Shown: one piece after another, positions 55,013 to 63,629 of the stretch
Layout: the number at the start of each line of letters is the position of its first letter
How positions within the stretch are numbered: the stretch's first letter is position 1
Notes under the pieces: generated by a model
The model's database searches: none
What the model was told of the DNA's origin: nothing
Seen by the model: only the letters and a program-made list of their open reading frames with translations
Made by a program: the position numbers and the translations under genes
Origin: Clostridiales bacterium
GTDB taxonomy: Bacteria > Bacillota > Clostridia > Saccharofermentanales > Saccharofermentanaceae
Length of the DNA stretch: 64,000 bases
Reading direction: 5' to 3'
NCBI GenBank assembly: GCA_017428545.1
Contig: JAFRQR010000034.1
Location: forward strand, 1 to 64,000

Positions 55013-55330
55013 TTATTTCCTTCCCATCAATATATTCATTGCGGCGCTGATTGCGGCTTCGCGGTTCGGTTCTGCTTCGTCACGGAGTTTTTCAGCGGCT
55101 TTTTCGGAAGCGGCATCATTGGCCGTATTGCTGGAAGAACCGTCTTCTTTGTGCTTTTCGTAGAGGGAAGCTACTTTCTTTCTGGCTTCGGCGAGGGCTT
55201 CCTGATACTCTTTCTGCGCCTGTTTCTGCGCGCTTGCCAGGATCTCATCCGCCTTCATTCTTGCGTCCTGTTCGATTCCTGCGGCCTTTTTTTCAGCCTC
55301 GAGGATCCGGTTCACCTGTTCTGATGCCAT
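55013..55330 (-). CDS. V-type ATPase stalk subunit G/H-like
   Basis: A 105-residue Ala/Glu/Lys-rich coiled-coil protein at the head of the V-ATPase operon, in the position of the E. hirae NtpF(G)/archaeal AhaH peripheral-stalk partner of subunit E. The ATG at 55330 has AAGGAA 7 bases upstream; the ATG at 55363 is less supported. Sequence motifs are weak, so position carries much of the assignment. Confidence 0.8.
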   Translation of the reverse strand: MASEQVNRILEAEKKAAGIEQDARMKADEILASAQKQAQKEYQEALAEARKKVASLYEKHKEDGSSSNTANDAASEKAAEKLRDEAEPNREAAISAAMNILMGRK

Positions 55331-55406
55331 AGATGCTTCCTTTCCGAAAACCCAAATTTCCACATATAAATCATTGTTCCTATTTTCACATAAGAATTAG
55401 TAGAAA

Positions 55407-55435
55407 TCAATAGCGAATTTGTGCAAAGTGTTCAA
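55407..55435 (-). promoter_or_regulatory. Candidate promoter of the V-ATPase operon
   Basis: Minus strand: TTGAAC (55430-55435), 17 bases, TATTGA (55407-55412), about 75 bases before the first gene. Confidence 0.4.
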
Positions 55436-55456
55436 AAGTTTTTCCGCGTCACCGAT

Positions 55457-55540
55457 TGGGGAAAAGGATATTTCTCTTGCGGCTCAAACAGCTTTCGCCA
55501 GAGGCGAAAAACTCGCCGCCTGAGAAATTCCTTTTCCCCA
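55457..55540. repeat. 84-base compound inverted repeat in a divergent gap
   Basis: Arms 55457-55476 and 55522-55540 pair over 19 positions with one bulged base; inside, GCGGC/GCCGC and a 7-bp hairpin TTTCGCC/GGCGAAA continue the fold. No T-run follows on either strand, and the flanking genes diverge, so it is not an ordinary terminator. It could be a small RNA, a miniature mobile element remnant, or a leader structure. The rest of 55331-55671 holds no gene that I can see. Confidence 0.65.
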
Positions 55541-55671
55541 TATCTTCAGAAGCGTGAAACTTTATGCTTTCTTTATAAATGCTTTGCGATTGGTTGGGAA
55601 TTTATCCATAGAATGATATTGTTAAATGGGCCGGCCGGGGGAACGGACGGCGAAGGATGGAGGGAATTACC

Positions 55672-56388
55672 ATGTTAAAAATCGAGCATCTTACCAAAAC
55701 ATATCCGGGCGGAAAAGTCGGCGTATCCGATCTTTCTTTGGAAGTAAAGCCCGGAGAGATCTACGGCTTCATCGGCCATAACGGCGCCGGTAAGACCACG
55801 ACCATCAAAGCGGTCGTCGGACTTCACAATTTCGAAGCAGGAAAGATCACGATCGACGGTATCTCCATCAGTGACGACCCGATCAAGGCCAAGAGTATCC
55901 TTGCTTATATCCCGGATAATCCGGAGCTTTACGATAATCTTACCGGTATGCAGTATCTGAACTTTGTCGCGGACGTGTTCCGTGTTCCGAAGCATGACAG
56001 AAAAGCACGCATCGAGACCTACGCGGAAAATCTCGAACTCATAAATGCCCTCAATAACCAGATCGCTTCCTATTCGCACGGCATGAAGCAGAAACTTGCG
56101 ATCATCGCCGCATTCCTTCATCACCCGAAAATGATCGTCATGGACGAACCGTTCGTCGGACTTGACCCGAAAGCGGCGTTCATCGTCAAGAAGATCATGC
56201 GTGAGTTCTGCGATCAGGGCAACGCGATCTTCTTCTCCACTCACGTTCTCGAAGTCGCCGAAAAACTCTGTGACAAGATCGCCATCATCAAGGACGGGAA
56301 ACTGATTGCTTCCGGCACGATGGAAGAAGTCAAAGGAGATGCTTCCCTCGAAGAAGTATTCCTGGGGATCACTGAGGAGGCCAAGTAA
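55672..56388 (+). CDS. ABC transporter ATPase (ABC-2 exporter type)
   Basis: A 238-residue ATPase with Walker A GHNGAGKTT, signature YSHGMKQKL and Walker B MIVMDEPFVGLD. The next gene, starting 1 base after its stop, is its membrane partner. Substrate unknown. The ATG at 55672 follows GGAGGG; an ATG at 55657 is less likely. Confidence 0.9.
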   Translation: MLKIEHLTKTYPGGKVGVSDLSLEVKPGEIYGFIGHNGAGKTTTIKAVVGLHNFEAGKITIDGISISDDPIKAKSILAYIPDNPELYDNLTGMQYLNFVADVFRVPKHDRKARIETYAENLELINALNNQIASYSHGMKQKLAIIAAFLHHPKMIVMDEPFVGLDPKAAFIVKKIMREFCDQGNAIFFSTHVLEVAEKLCDKIAIIKDGKLIASGTMEEVKGDASLEEVFLGITEEAK

Positions 56389-56389
56389 G

Positions 56390-58000
56390 ATGCGTTCATT
56401 ATATCTGCTGATCCGGACAGAGTTCCTTTCGCTCGTCGGCAGCACTAACAGAAAAGGAAAGACTCCGTTCGTCGTCGCGGCGATCCTTCTGATCGTTTTT
56501 GGATTACTTATGATCGGAACCATGGCGTTTACGGGCGGAGTTACAGCTTATGAACTGGTCAAAAAGGACTTAACGGAATTTTCGATCTTTGTTTCGATCT
56601 CCCTTTCGATGGTCATTGCACTGATGTTCGGCGTGGTCAATTCCACAAGAGATGCAAAGAGCAGTGATACGGGGATGCTCCTTGCGATGCCGATCCCGAA
56701 GTCTTCGATCGTTATCGCAAAACTTCTCGGCATGTATCTTCTGGATGTTCTTTGCACGATGGTCATGCTGATCCCGACGCTGTGGATCGTATGCGAATAC
56801 GGGCATCAGCCGTATTCCGTATTCGGCCGCGGAGTCCTGATCGGATTTCTGATCCCGGCGCTGCCGCTGTTCATTTCGCTTTTGATCAGCGCGCTGATGA
56901 ATTTTCTACGTAAGGCGACAAAGTTCGGACAGTTCGCTTCTTCGTTTCTTTCCATCGGCGCAGTCCTTCTTTATATGTTCGTCGTTCCGCGCATGTCGTC
57001 TTTTGCAGATCAGATCGACATCACACCTGCCGATGCGGTCTCGAAGATGAAACTGATCCCGCCCTTTTACTGGATCACCGAAGCGATCTACAGTGCTAAG
57101 CCGCTGTCTGTCCTTCTGACGCTTGTTATCACGCTGATCCCTTTAGTCCTTGCGGTCTATATCCATACCCGCGGACTTACCGGAGTGGAATTTCATGCGG
57201 ATAATTCGAAAAAAGCAAGATCCTACAAGTCGGCGTCTCCGCGAATGGCTGTCTTTAAGATGGAATTCCGAAGATACTTTTCTTCCACGAACTACGTGAT
57301 GAATACACTTTTCGGCACTCTGGCGCTTCTTGCGATCACGATAATCATCGCCGTTCAGGGCGTAGGTGTACTTTCTGAATTCGGTACCGTCGAATATGAA
57401 GGTAAGACCGTCGATCTTCTGACGTATCTTACCGGCCCGGCATGGACCTGTATCTGGATGATCTTCATTAACTTCTTCGGTTCCGTGACCTTCACGACAC
57501 CGTCGTCTGTCTCGATCGAGGGAAGAAGGATCTGGCTGAACAAGTCGCTCCCGATCGAAACAAAAGACATCCTCCACTCGAAGATCCTGGTCAGCCTTCT
57601 GATCTTCCAGCCGCTCTCGGTCGTTTGCTGCATCATTCTTTCGATCGTCAGCAGTTGCGGTATCCTGCCGTGCCTCCTGCTCATTGTTTCAACGAGCCTG
57701 TTCCAGCTTCTGACAACGCTTGTGGGACTGATCTTCGGCCTGATCTATGCGCGCCTCGACTGGACGAATGAGGCACAGGTCATAAAGAACGGCTTTGCCG
57801 TGATCCTCAGTATGGTCATCAACATGCTTTTGGCCTTCATCATGTGCATTGCCCCGATCATGGCCCTGATCATCGGAAAAACGGGCCTTACATACATTAT
57901 CCTTGCAGCTGAGATCTTAGTGATCGCAGGACTTTGTGCCGGCGCTTATGCTATAATTACTCACTACGGGGTAAGAAAGTATGAATCGCTGAACGGCTGA
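56390..58000 (+). CDS. ABC-2 type exporter membrane subunit
   Basis: A 536-residue protein with about twelve helices in two halves, separated by a cytoplasmic stretch. The N-terminus LYLLIRTEFLSLVG and the repeated SSDTGMLLAMPIPKSSIVIAK/ RRIWLNKSLPIETKDILHSK segments suggest internal duplication, as in large ABC-2 permeases. Works with the preceding ATPase. Its 5' end is coupled to that gene (GAGGAGG upstream). Confidence 0.8.
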   Translation: MRSLYLLIRTEFLSLVGSTNRKGKTPFVVAAILLIVFGLLMIGTMAFTGGVTAYELVKKDLTEFSIFVSISLSMVIALMFGVVNSTRDAKSSDTGMLLAMPIPKSSIVIAKLLGMYLLDVLCTMVMLIPTLWIVCEYGHQPYSVFGRGVLIGFLIPALPLFISLLISALMNFLRKATKFGQFASSFLSIGAVLLYMFVVPRMSSFADQIDITPADAVSKMKLIPPFYWITEAIYSAKPLSVLLTLVITLIPLVLAVYIHTRGLTGVEFHADNSKKARSYKSASPRMAVFKMEFRRYFSSTNYVMNTLFGTLALLAITIIIAVQGVGVLSEFGTVEYEGKTVDLLTYLTGPAWTCIWMIFINFFGSVTFTTPSSVSIEGRRIWLNKSLPIETKDILHSKILVSLLIFQPLSVVCCIILSIVSSCGILPCLLLIVSTSLFQLLTTLVGLIFGLIYARLDWTNEAQVIKNGFAVILSMVINMLLAFIMCIAPIMALIIGKTGLTYIILAAEILVIAGLCAGAYAIITHYGVRKYESLNG

Positions 58001-58074
58001 CCGCCGCGCGAAAAGCACTTGGACACGGTCCTTTGTGCATCATTTCATGACCTTCCCCGATAAAGGAGAACAAG

Positions 58075-58767
58075 ATGGACCTTTTTCATCGGGCACAGGA
58101 ACCGGAAAAACGTGAGCTCACCTGGGTCAAACCATTCGATAACCGGATGGATGAGATCCTGCGGCTCAAAGAGAAATCCGAGACCTGCCCCAAAGAGATG
58201 AAGAAGGTCTTTTTGTCTGCATGGGGCGAACTAGCCTCCCACGTCAAATCCCACCAGAAGGTCGCTTCGCAGATCGTAAAGAGCGGACTTCCTTTAAATG
58301 TCTACTATAACCTGACCATGAAGACCGATATGGCTTACAGTACGATCGATTTTCTGATCATCTCTGACGAGCTCATAGTGGTGGTGCTTTTTAAGACGAA
58401 AGAGCATATCGAGTGGGACCGCTACGATACGAGGTTCGCCAAGCTTCCGGAGGCGCCGGAGACGCGTGACGCGGAAGAAAAAGCCTGCATCCTCGCCGAC
58501 TGGCTGCAGCTCAACCGTGTTTTGTCGGGGAAAGATATGGCAAGAGTCGTTCCCGTTCTGATCGATGAAGAAGCAGGCGAAGGAAGTGCCGTTTTGCATC
58601 CTGTCGAGAGAAGCGAGATCTATGAGGGCATCAGCAAAGCTCTTCGCGTCAGCCCGGATGTGTTTGACAAATGGCTCCTCGAGAACTGCGAAGAATCCGA
58701 GTTCCCGGTATTTGTCGGCGCCCGTCTCAATAAAGTGATTGCTGCCATCGAACAGGCGGTCATCTGA
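58075..58767 (+). CDS. NERD-like protein of unknown function
   Basis: A 230-residue cytoplasmic protein that I do not recognise as a whole. Residues 85-110 (STIDFLIISDELIVVVLFKTKE) look like the core of a NERD or restriction-endonuclease-like fold, with Asp92 and Lys107/109, but the expected acidic residue two before the Lys is replaced by a hydrophobic one, so nuclease activity is doubtful. The remainder is mostly helical. AAAGGAG lies 8 bases before the ATG. It stands alone between an ABC exporter and an SDR gene. Confidence 0.55.
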   Translation: MDLFHRAQEPEKRELTWVKPFDNRMDEILRLKEKSETCPKEMKKVFLSAWGELASHVKSHQKVASQIVKSGLPLNVYYNLTMKTDMAYSTIDFLIISDELIVVVLFKTKEHIEWDRYDTRFAKLPEAPETRDAEEKACILADWLQLNRVLSGKDMARVVPVLIDEEAGEGSAVLHPVERSEIYEGISKALRVSPDVFDKWLLENCEESEFPVFVGARLNKVIAAIEQAVI

Positions 58768-58978
58768 TAACTTCACAATCCAAAACCTAAAAGAATGCTG
58801 AAAATCAGTGCTTTTCGGGCGGACGTTTACAAATCCGTCATAGAAAAGACGTAAAAACGCGCGTTTGTTTTTCGAATCGGCATAGATTATTCAAATGTTC
58901 CCGACATAATGAAATTGTAGAGGTTAACAGGTATTTGACATAAGACCCTATGATTCCCGAAAGAGGGAGGACAGCAAA

Positions 58979-60052
58979 ATGACTCAGTATTTAGTAACCG
59001 GTGCGACCGGACAAATCGGCAATACCATCGTAAGAATGCTTTTGGATAACGGAAAGCAGGTACGTGTACTTGTGCATCCGGAAGAAGATACGACTCCTCT
59101 GGCAGGGCTTCCGGTCGAAGTGAAATACGGAGACCTCCTCGTGAAGGATTCCATGAAAGATTTCTTTGACCTTGAGGATCCGCGTAATGCTATCCTGATC
59201 CATGCGCAGGAGAGAAACGTGATCTCCGAAAAGACGGACCTGATGGTCCGGCGCGTGAACGTACACGGCACGATGAATATCACGGATATATGCGTGAAGA
59301 AAAAGATAGGCAAGATGATCTACATCGGCTCAGCAAGGGCGATCCCGCTCGAAGAGAAGGGGGAGCCCGTAAAAGATGTACAGTACTTTGACAGAAATAA
59401 AGTGGTCGGCGATTACGCCAAGTCCAAGGCAGAAGCCACACAGTATATCCTGGATAAGGTAACTCTCAATGGCTTAAATGCGGTGATCCTGCTGCCGTCA
59501 CTGGTCGTAGGACCTTATGAATACGGCAATTCGGACATCATCAGTCTGATCAGGGATTACCTCTCCGGAGACCTGAAGGTCAGTATCCCGGGCGGCGTGG
59601 ATTTTACGGACGTCCGAGATGTTGCGGCAGGTGTCCTGGAAGCTGCCGAGAAAAAAGGACAGAAAGGCACATGTTACATCCTTTCCAATACGTACATGAG
59701 TACGCAGGATTTCCTGCATCACCTGCATGAGATCACGGGAAGAGAAGAAGTGACGAAGAGAGTGCCGAACTGGCTCCTTAGCGGCAAGGGGATCGCACAG
59801 CTTTATTACAAGATCACGAAGAAGACCAACCCGAAGGAGAAGTACGGACCGTTCCTTTCGCCGGAACCGCTCTATGAGAGCGAACGTGCAAGCGCGGAAC
59901 TGAACTACTCCAAGCGCGACATGAGATCTTCCCTGGAAGATACCGTCGAGTGGGTGGAGACCAAAGATAAAGAGGATGCTCTCTCCTCAAGCGGATTTAC
60001 CGGATATGAGAGATCGAAATATGATCCGGTAAGAAAGGCCGGCAACGGCTGA
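58979..60052 (+). CDS. NAD-dependent epimerase/dehydratase (extended SDR)
   Basis: A 357-residue extended short-chain dehydrogenase. The cofactor motif is GATGQIG (Gly8, 11, 14), and the YxxxK pair is Tyr146-Lys150 after an SAR segment (IGSAR). The C-terminal third resembles the dihydroflavonol reductase/UDP-sugar epimerase branch. Substrate unknown. GGGAGG precedes the start by 9 bases. The 211-base gap upstream holds no gene. Confidence 0.82.
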   Translation: MTQYLVTGATGQIGNTIVRMLLDNGKQVRVLVHPEEDTTPLAGLPVEVKYGDLLVKDSMKDFFDLEDPRNAILIHAQERNVISEKTDLMVRRVNVHGTMNITDICVKKKIGKMIYIGSARAIPLEEKGEPVKDVQYFDRNKVVGDYAKSKAEATQYILDKVTLNGLNAVILLPSLVVGPYEYGNSDIISLIRDYLSGDLKVSIPGGVDFTDVRDVAAGVLEAAEKKGQKGTCYILSNTYMSTQDFLHHLHEITGREEVTKRVPNWLLSGKGIAQLYYKITKKTNPKEKYGPFLSPEPLYESERASAELNYSKRDMRSSLEDTVEWVETKDKEDALSSSGFTGYERSKYDPVRKAGNG

Positions 60053-60100
60053 TAAAACAGAAGGACCTTCCTAAATATATACCTCTACTTCCTTGTTTCC

Positions 60101-60142
60101 TGAGGCTGTTCGGAGTATTCCGGGCAGCCTCACCCTTTCTTC
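60101..60142 (+). terminator. Terminator after the SDR gene
   Basis: TGAGGCTG/CAGCCTCA (60101-60108, 60125-60132) with inner CGGA/TCCG, followed by CCCTTTCTTC. A T-run of moderate quality. Confidence 0.6.
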
Positions 60143-60171
60143 GCACAGGAGAATATATTTCTTGCATTTTG

Positions 60172-60180
60172 TGGTATAGT
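60172..60180 (+). promoter_or_regulatory. Extended -10 promoter of the isochorismatase-nadA-mnmA operon
   Basis: TGG-TATAGT (60172-60180), about 49 bases before the ATG, with no clear -35. Confidence 0.5.
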
Positions 60181-60228
60181 ATTAAGGTACATAAGTGTGC
60201 GATTCTCTTGAAAAAGGAAGTGTTGTCC

Positions 60229-60747
60229 ATGCCGAAGACGGCTATGCTTGTGATCGATATGCAGAATGCTCTGATCCTGGAGCATCCGTATGATGAAAAA
60301 CGTCTGATCAAAACGGTTTCCCAGATGGAGAAGATCTGCAGGGACAAAGGGATCGAAGTGATCTTTGTCCGCCATGAAGACAATACTTTGGTCAAGGGCG
60401 AGGCCGGATTTGAGATCTATTCGCAGGTCGCACCGAAAAATGACGAGAAGATCTTCGACAAGAAATATAACAGTGCTTTTCGCAAGACGGGATTAGATGA
60501 ATACCTCAAAGAAAGAGGGATCGAGAACCTGATCATCACGGGCATGCAGACGGATTTCTGCGTGGATGCGACGGTCAAGGTGGCTTTTGAACTGGGCTAC
60601 AATGTTATCATCCCGCGCGGCGGACATACGACATTCGATAACCGTTATCTCTCCGGAGAAGAACTTTATCACTATTACAGCTACGAGATCTGGAATCACC
60701 GCTATGCGCAGGTGATGTCTATCGACCATATTGAGGAGTGCTTATGA
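60229..60747 (+). CDS. Isochorismatase-family cysteine hydrolase
   Basis: A 172-residue amidohydrolase. The catalytic triad is visible: Asp10 (VIDMQ), Lys78/79 (FDKKYNSAF) and Cys111 (QTDFCVDAT). The family includes nicotinamidases, which would suit the neighbouring nadA (NAD metabolism), but the substrate is not certain. AAGGAAG precedes the start. The stop overlaps the next start (ATGA). Confidence 0.85.
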   Translation: MPKTAMLVIDMQNALILEHPYDEKRLIKTVSQMEKICRDKGIEVIFVRHEDNTLVKGEAGFEIYSQVAPKNDEKIFDKKYNSAFRKTGLDEYLKERGIENLIITGMQTDFCVDATVKVAFELGYNVIIPRGGHTTFDNRYLSGEELYHYYSYEIWNHRYAQVMSIDHIEECL

Positions 60748-61397
60748 AATCACAGTTTTTCACCTATGACCAGGCAACATGGCCGCGTGCCCAGCATTTT
60801 CACTACTATGCGAAGATGTTCCCGATGAATATATCCCTGAATAGGAAGATCGATGTCACGGAGCTCCTTCCGGCGATCGAGAAAAAGGGATTCCGTCAGG
60901 ATTGCGTTTTCTATTACATGGTCACCCGCGCCATCAATAATCAGGGCGAACTTTCCGTTGCTTATAAGGACGGACAGATCGGCTGGTGGAACTACTTAAA
61001 TCCGGCATATCCGGTCTATCACGAAGATGATGAGACCAGTACGATCCTCTGGACTGAGTACGATGAGGACTTTTCCGTTTTTAACGAGAAGTTCCTGACA
61101 GACCTGGAAAAGTACGGAAGCAGCAAGGGCGTTTTTGCCATGAAAGGCATGCCGCCAACGAACAGTTTTAATGTCTGCTTCAACCCGTGGTTCTCATTTG
61201 ACGGGTACTCTGTAGATCTTCACGAGATGAAGGACTATTTCTTCCCGACGGTCGACATGTGTAAAGTCGTTGAGGAGAACGGAAGAAAGTATCTTCCGAT
61301 CTCGATCACCGTGCACAAAGCGGCGACCGATCTGATCCATTTGAAGAAGTTCTTTGACGACATCGAGAGCTATTTCCCGATGTTCATCAACGATTAA
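60744..61397 (+). CDS. Chloramphenicol acetyltransferase-like protein lacking the catalytic His
   Basis: A 217-residue protein with the overall CAT fold: NRKIDVTELLPAIEKKG, NPWFSFDGY and a C-terminal motif ITVHKAATDLIH. In active CATs this last motif is HHxxxDG, where the second His is the catalytic base. Here it is Lys192, and the following DG is DL. So acetyltransfer by the usual mechanism is unlikely, though His191 and Asp196 remain. It is translationally coupled to the hydrolase gene and precedes nadA by 14 bases. Confidence 0.8.
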   Translation: MKSQFFTYDQATWPRAQHFHYYAKMFPMNISLNRKIDVTELLPAIEKKGFRQDCVFYYMVTRAINNQGELSVAYKDGQIGWWNYLNPAYPVYHEDDETSTILWTEYDEDFSVFNEKFLTDLEKYGSSKGVFAMKGMPPTNSFNVCFNPWFSFDGYSVDLHEMKDYFFPTVDMCKVVEENGRKYLPISITVHKAATDLIHLKKFFDDIESYFPMFIND

Positions 61398-61411
61398 TGT
61401 GAGGTAGAAAT

Positions 61412-62329
61412 ATGACCGTTCGCGAATTGCAGGATGCGATCAACAAAGAAAAGAAAGAGCGCGATATCTGTATATTGGTACATGCGTATCAGCGCCATGA
61501 CATCTGGGAAGTGGCCGACTATATCGGCGACTCCTTCGGTCTTGCCCAGGAAGCGGCCAAAGTTTCTTCCAAGAAAGTCATCATGTGCGGCGTCCGTTTC
61601 ATGGCCGAGACCGTTAAGATGCTGTCTCCGGAAAAGCAGGTCTATCTTGCAAATCCGGTGGCGGGATGTCCGATGGCCGAGCAGATCGAACCGGAAATGC
61701 TCGCGGCTTTAAAGGCCGAAAACCCGGATCACACGGTCGTTGCCTACATCAACACGACAGCGGAATTAAAGACGCTCTGCGATGTCGCTGTTACTTCATC
61801 TTCTGCGGTAAAGATCATTAAGAACATCGATAACGATAAGATCCTTTTCGTGCCGGACTGTAACCTCGGCGACTGGATCGGCAAGAAACTTCCGGAAAAG
61901 GAAATGAAGCTCGTCCACGGCGGCTGCCCGACACATCTTCGTTTCACGCAGAGAGATTTCGACCGGGCAAGAGAAGAACACCCGGGTGCCAAGATCCTGA
62001 TCCATCCGGAGGCCCGTCCGGAATTCGTTGCGCAGGCGGATTTCGTCGGATCCACGACAGAGATCATGGCCTATGCGAAAAAGAGCGATGAAAAAGAATT
62101 CATCATCGCAACGGAAAACAGTATCGTCGAGCATCTGCAGTTCGACTGCCCGGACAAGAGTTTCTACGCACTGTCCAAAGACTGTGTCTGCCATAACATG
62201 CAGGCCACGACTTTGGCAGATGTTTACCGTACAGTTCTGGGTATCGGCGGCGAAGAGATCATCATGAGTGACGAGTTGATCCGCGATTCCAGAAAGTGCA
62301 TCGATGCGATGCTGGAACTCGGAAAATGA
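61412..62329 (+). CDS. nadA: Quinolinate synthase A
   Basis: A 305-residue [4Fe-4S] enzyme condensing iminoaspartate with dihydroxyacetone phosphate to quinolinate, for NAD synthesis. The cluster ligands lie in CGVRFMAE, GCPTH and DCVCHNMQ; AYQRHDIWEVADYIGDS is the substrate region. nadB and nadC, the usual partners, are not in the window. The SD GAGGTAG precedes the ATG. Its end overlaps mnmA (ATGA). Confidence 0.95.
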   Translation: MTVRELQDAINKEKKERDICILVHAYQRHDIWEVADYIGDSFGLAQEAAKVSSKKVIMCGVRFMAETVKMLSPEKQVYLANPVAGCPMAEQIEPEMLAALKAENPDHTVVAYINTTAELKTLCDVAVTSSSAVKIIKNIDNDKILFVPDCNLGDWIGKKLPEKEMKLVHGGCPTHLRFTQRDFDRAREEHPGAKILIHPEARPEFVAQADFVGSTTEIMAYAKKSDEKEFIIATENSIVEHLQFDCPDKSFYALSKDCVCHNMQATTLADVYRTVLGIGGEEIIMSDELIRDSRKCIDAMLELGK

Positions 62330-63396
62330 GCAGCGCCTTAATTGCCATGAGCGGCGGAGTGGATTCTTCCCTGGCCGCCAAGATCATGATGGACAGAGGA
62401 TACGAATGTATCGGCTGCACCATGAAACTGTACAGCAACGAAGATATTGTCGTAAGTAATCCCAAGACCTGCTGTTCCTTAGATGACGTGGAAGATGCAC
62501 GTTCTGTCTGCATGCATCTCGGCATTCCTTATTACGTTTTCAATTTCAAGGAAGAATTCAGGGAGAAAGTCATCGGCAAGTTTGTCGATTCCTACGAGCA
62601 CGGAAGGACGCCGAATCCCTGCATCGACTGTAACCGTTATCTCAAGTTCGGAAAACTCTACGAACGTGCGAAAGTCCTCGGCTGCGACGTGATCGTCACG
62701 GGTCACTATGCGCGGATCGAAAAAGGAGAGGACGGGCGTTTCCATCTTCTGAAAGCACTGGACGAGACCAAGGACCAGAGCTATGTGCTTTATAACCTGA
62801 CACAGGAACAGCTTGCACATACCGTGTTCCCGCTCGGCGATCTGAAGAAGACCGAGGTCCGCGAGATCGCTAAAGATGCCGGCATGATCAATGCCGAAAA
62901 ACGTGAGAGCCAGGACATCTGCTTCGTTCCAGACGGTGATTATGTTTCTTTCCTCAAAAAGACCACGGGCAAAGAATATCCGGCAGGGGATTTTGTTGAT
63001 AAAGACGGAAAAGTACTTGGTACCCATAAGGGCATCGTGGCCTATACCCCGGGGCAGAGAAGAGGCCTGGGACTGGCGCTTCCGGCTCCGATGTATGTCT
63101 CCCGCCTCGATGTCGAGAATAACCGGGTCATCCTGGTCTATGACGAAGATCTCCGAAACACCGAGGCCCTGATCGATGACGTCAACTGGATCTCCGGCGA
63201 AGTTCCGGAGGGCGAGATCCGCGTGCTGGCAAAACTCCGCTACCATCAGAAAGAGCAGTGGGCCACCGCCGTTCCGCTGAAAAACGGCAAAGTCCGCCTC
63301 GTTTTCGACGAGCCGATCCGCGCCATTACCCCCGGCCAGGCCGCCGTTTTCTATAACGGCGACGAAGTCTTAGGCGGCGGAACGATCATTGGTTAG
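62326..63396 (+). CDS. mnmA: tRNA-specific 2-thiouridylase MnmA
   Basis: A 356-residue enzyme that thiolates U34 of tRNA-Lys, Glu and Gln. The PP-loop is SGGVDSS; catalytic Cys residues lie in NPCIDCN and ESQDICFVPDG. The start at 62326 overlaps the nadA stop codon. A hairpin terminator follows. Confidence 0.95.
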   Translation: MSSALIAMSGGVDSSLAAKIMMDRGYECIGCTMKLYSNEDIVVSNPKTCCSLDDVEDARSVCMHLGIPYYVFNFKEEFREKVIGKFVDSYEHGRTPNPCIDCNRYLKFGKLYERAKVLGCDVIVTGHYARIEKGEDGRFHLLKALDETKDQSYVLYNLTQEQLAHTVFPLGDLKKTEVREIAKDAGMINAEKRESQDICFVPDGDYVSFLKKTTGKEYPAGDFVDKDGKVLGTHKGIVAYTPGQRRGLGLALPAPMYVSRLDVENNRVILVYDEDLRNTEALIDDVNWISGEVPEGEIRVLAKLRYHQKEQWATAVPLKNGKVRLVFDEPIRAITPGQAAVFYNGDEVLGGGTIIG

Positions 63397-63404
63397 TTTG
63401 TATT

Positions 63405-63470
63405 CTTCGAAATAAACCTTACGGCCCTTCGCCTCACTTCGTTCGGAGGTGCCTTCAGGTTTTTTCGAAG
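63405..63470 (+). terminator. Compound hairpin after mnmA
   Basis: CTTCGAAA (63405-63412) pairs with TTTCGAAG (63463-63470) and AAACCT (63414-63419) with AGGTTT (63457-63462), with inner GGC/GCC and CCTC/GAGG pairs. A T-run (TTTTTT) lies inside the distal arm. Confidence 0.55.
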
Positions 63471-63528
63471 AGCGATAGAGCTGATAATCACCTCCGAGGA
63501 ATTACCTATTCGATTTCAGGGTAAAACG

Positions 63529-63537
63529 TGGTACAAT
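63529..63537 (+). promoter_or_regulatory. Extended -10 promoter of the sufC-like gene
   Basis: TGG-TACAAT (63529-63537), about 93 bases before the ATG. A small inverted repeat (TTGAA/TTCAA, about 63545-63562) lies downstream. Confidence 0.45.
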
Positions 63538-63629
63538 ACGCGTGGTTGAATTGAATCAGTTCAAAAGGCAGGTGCTTTTGCATCGGAAAAAGAACTGAAA
63601 TTATATAATTCCCTAGAAAAGGAGACATC

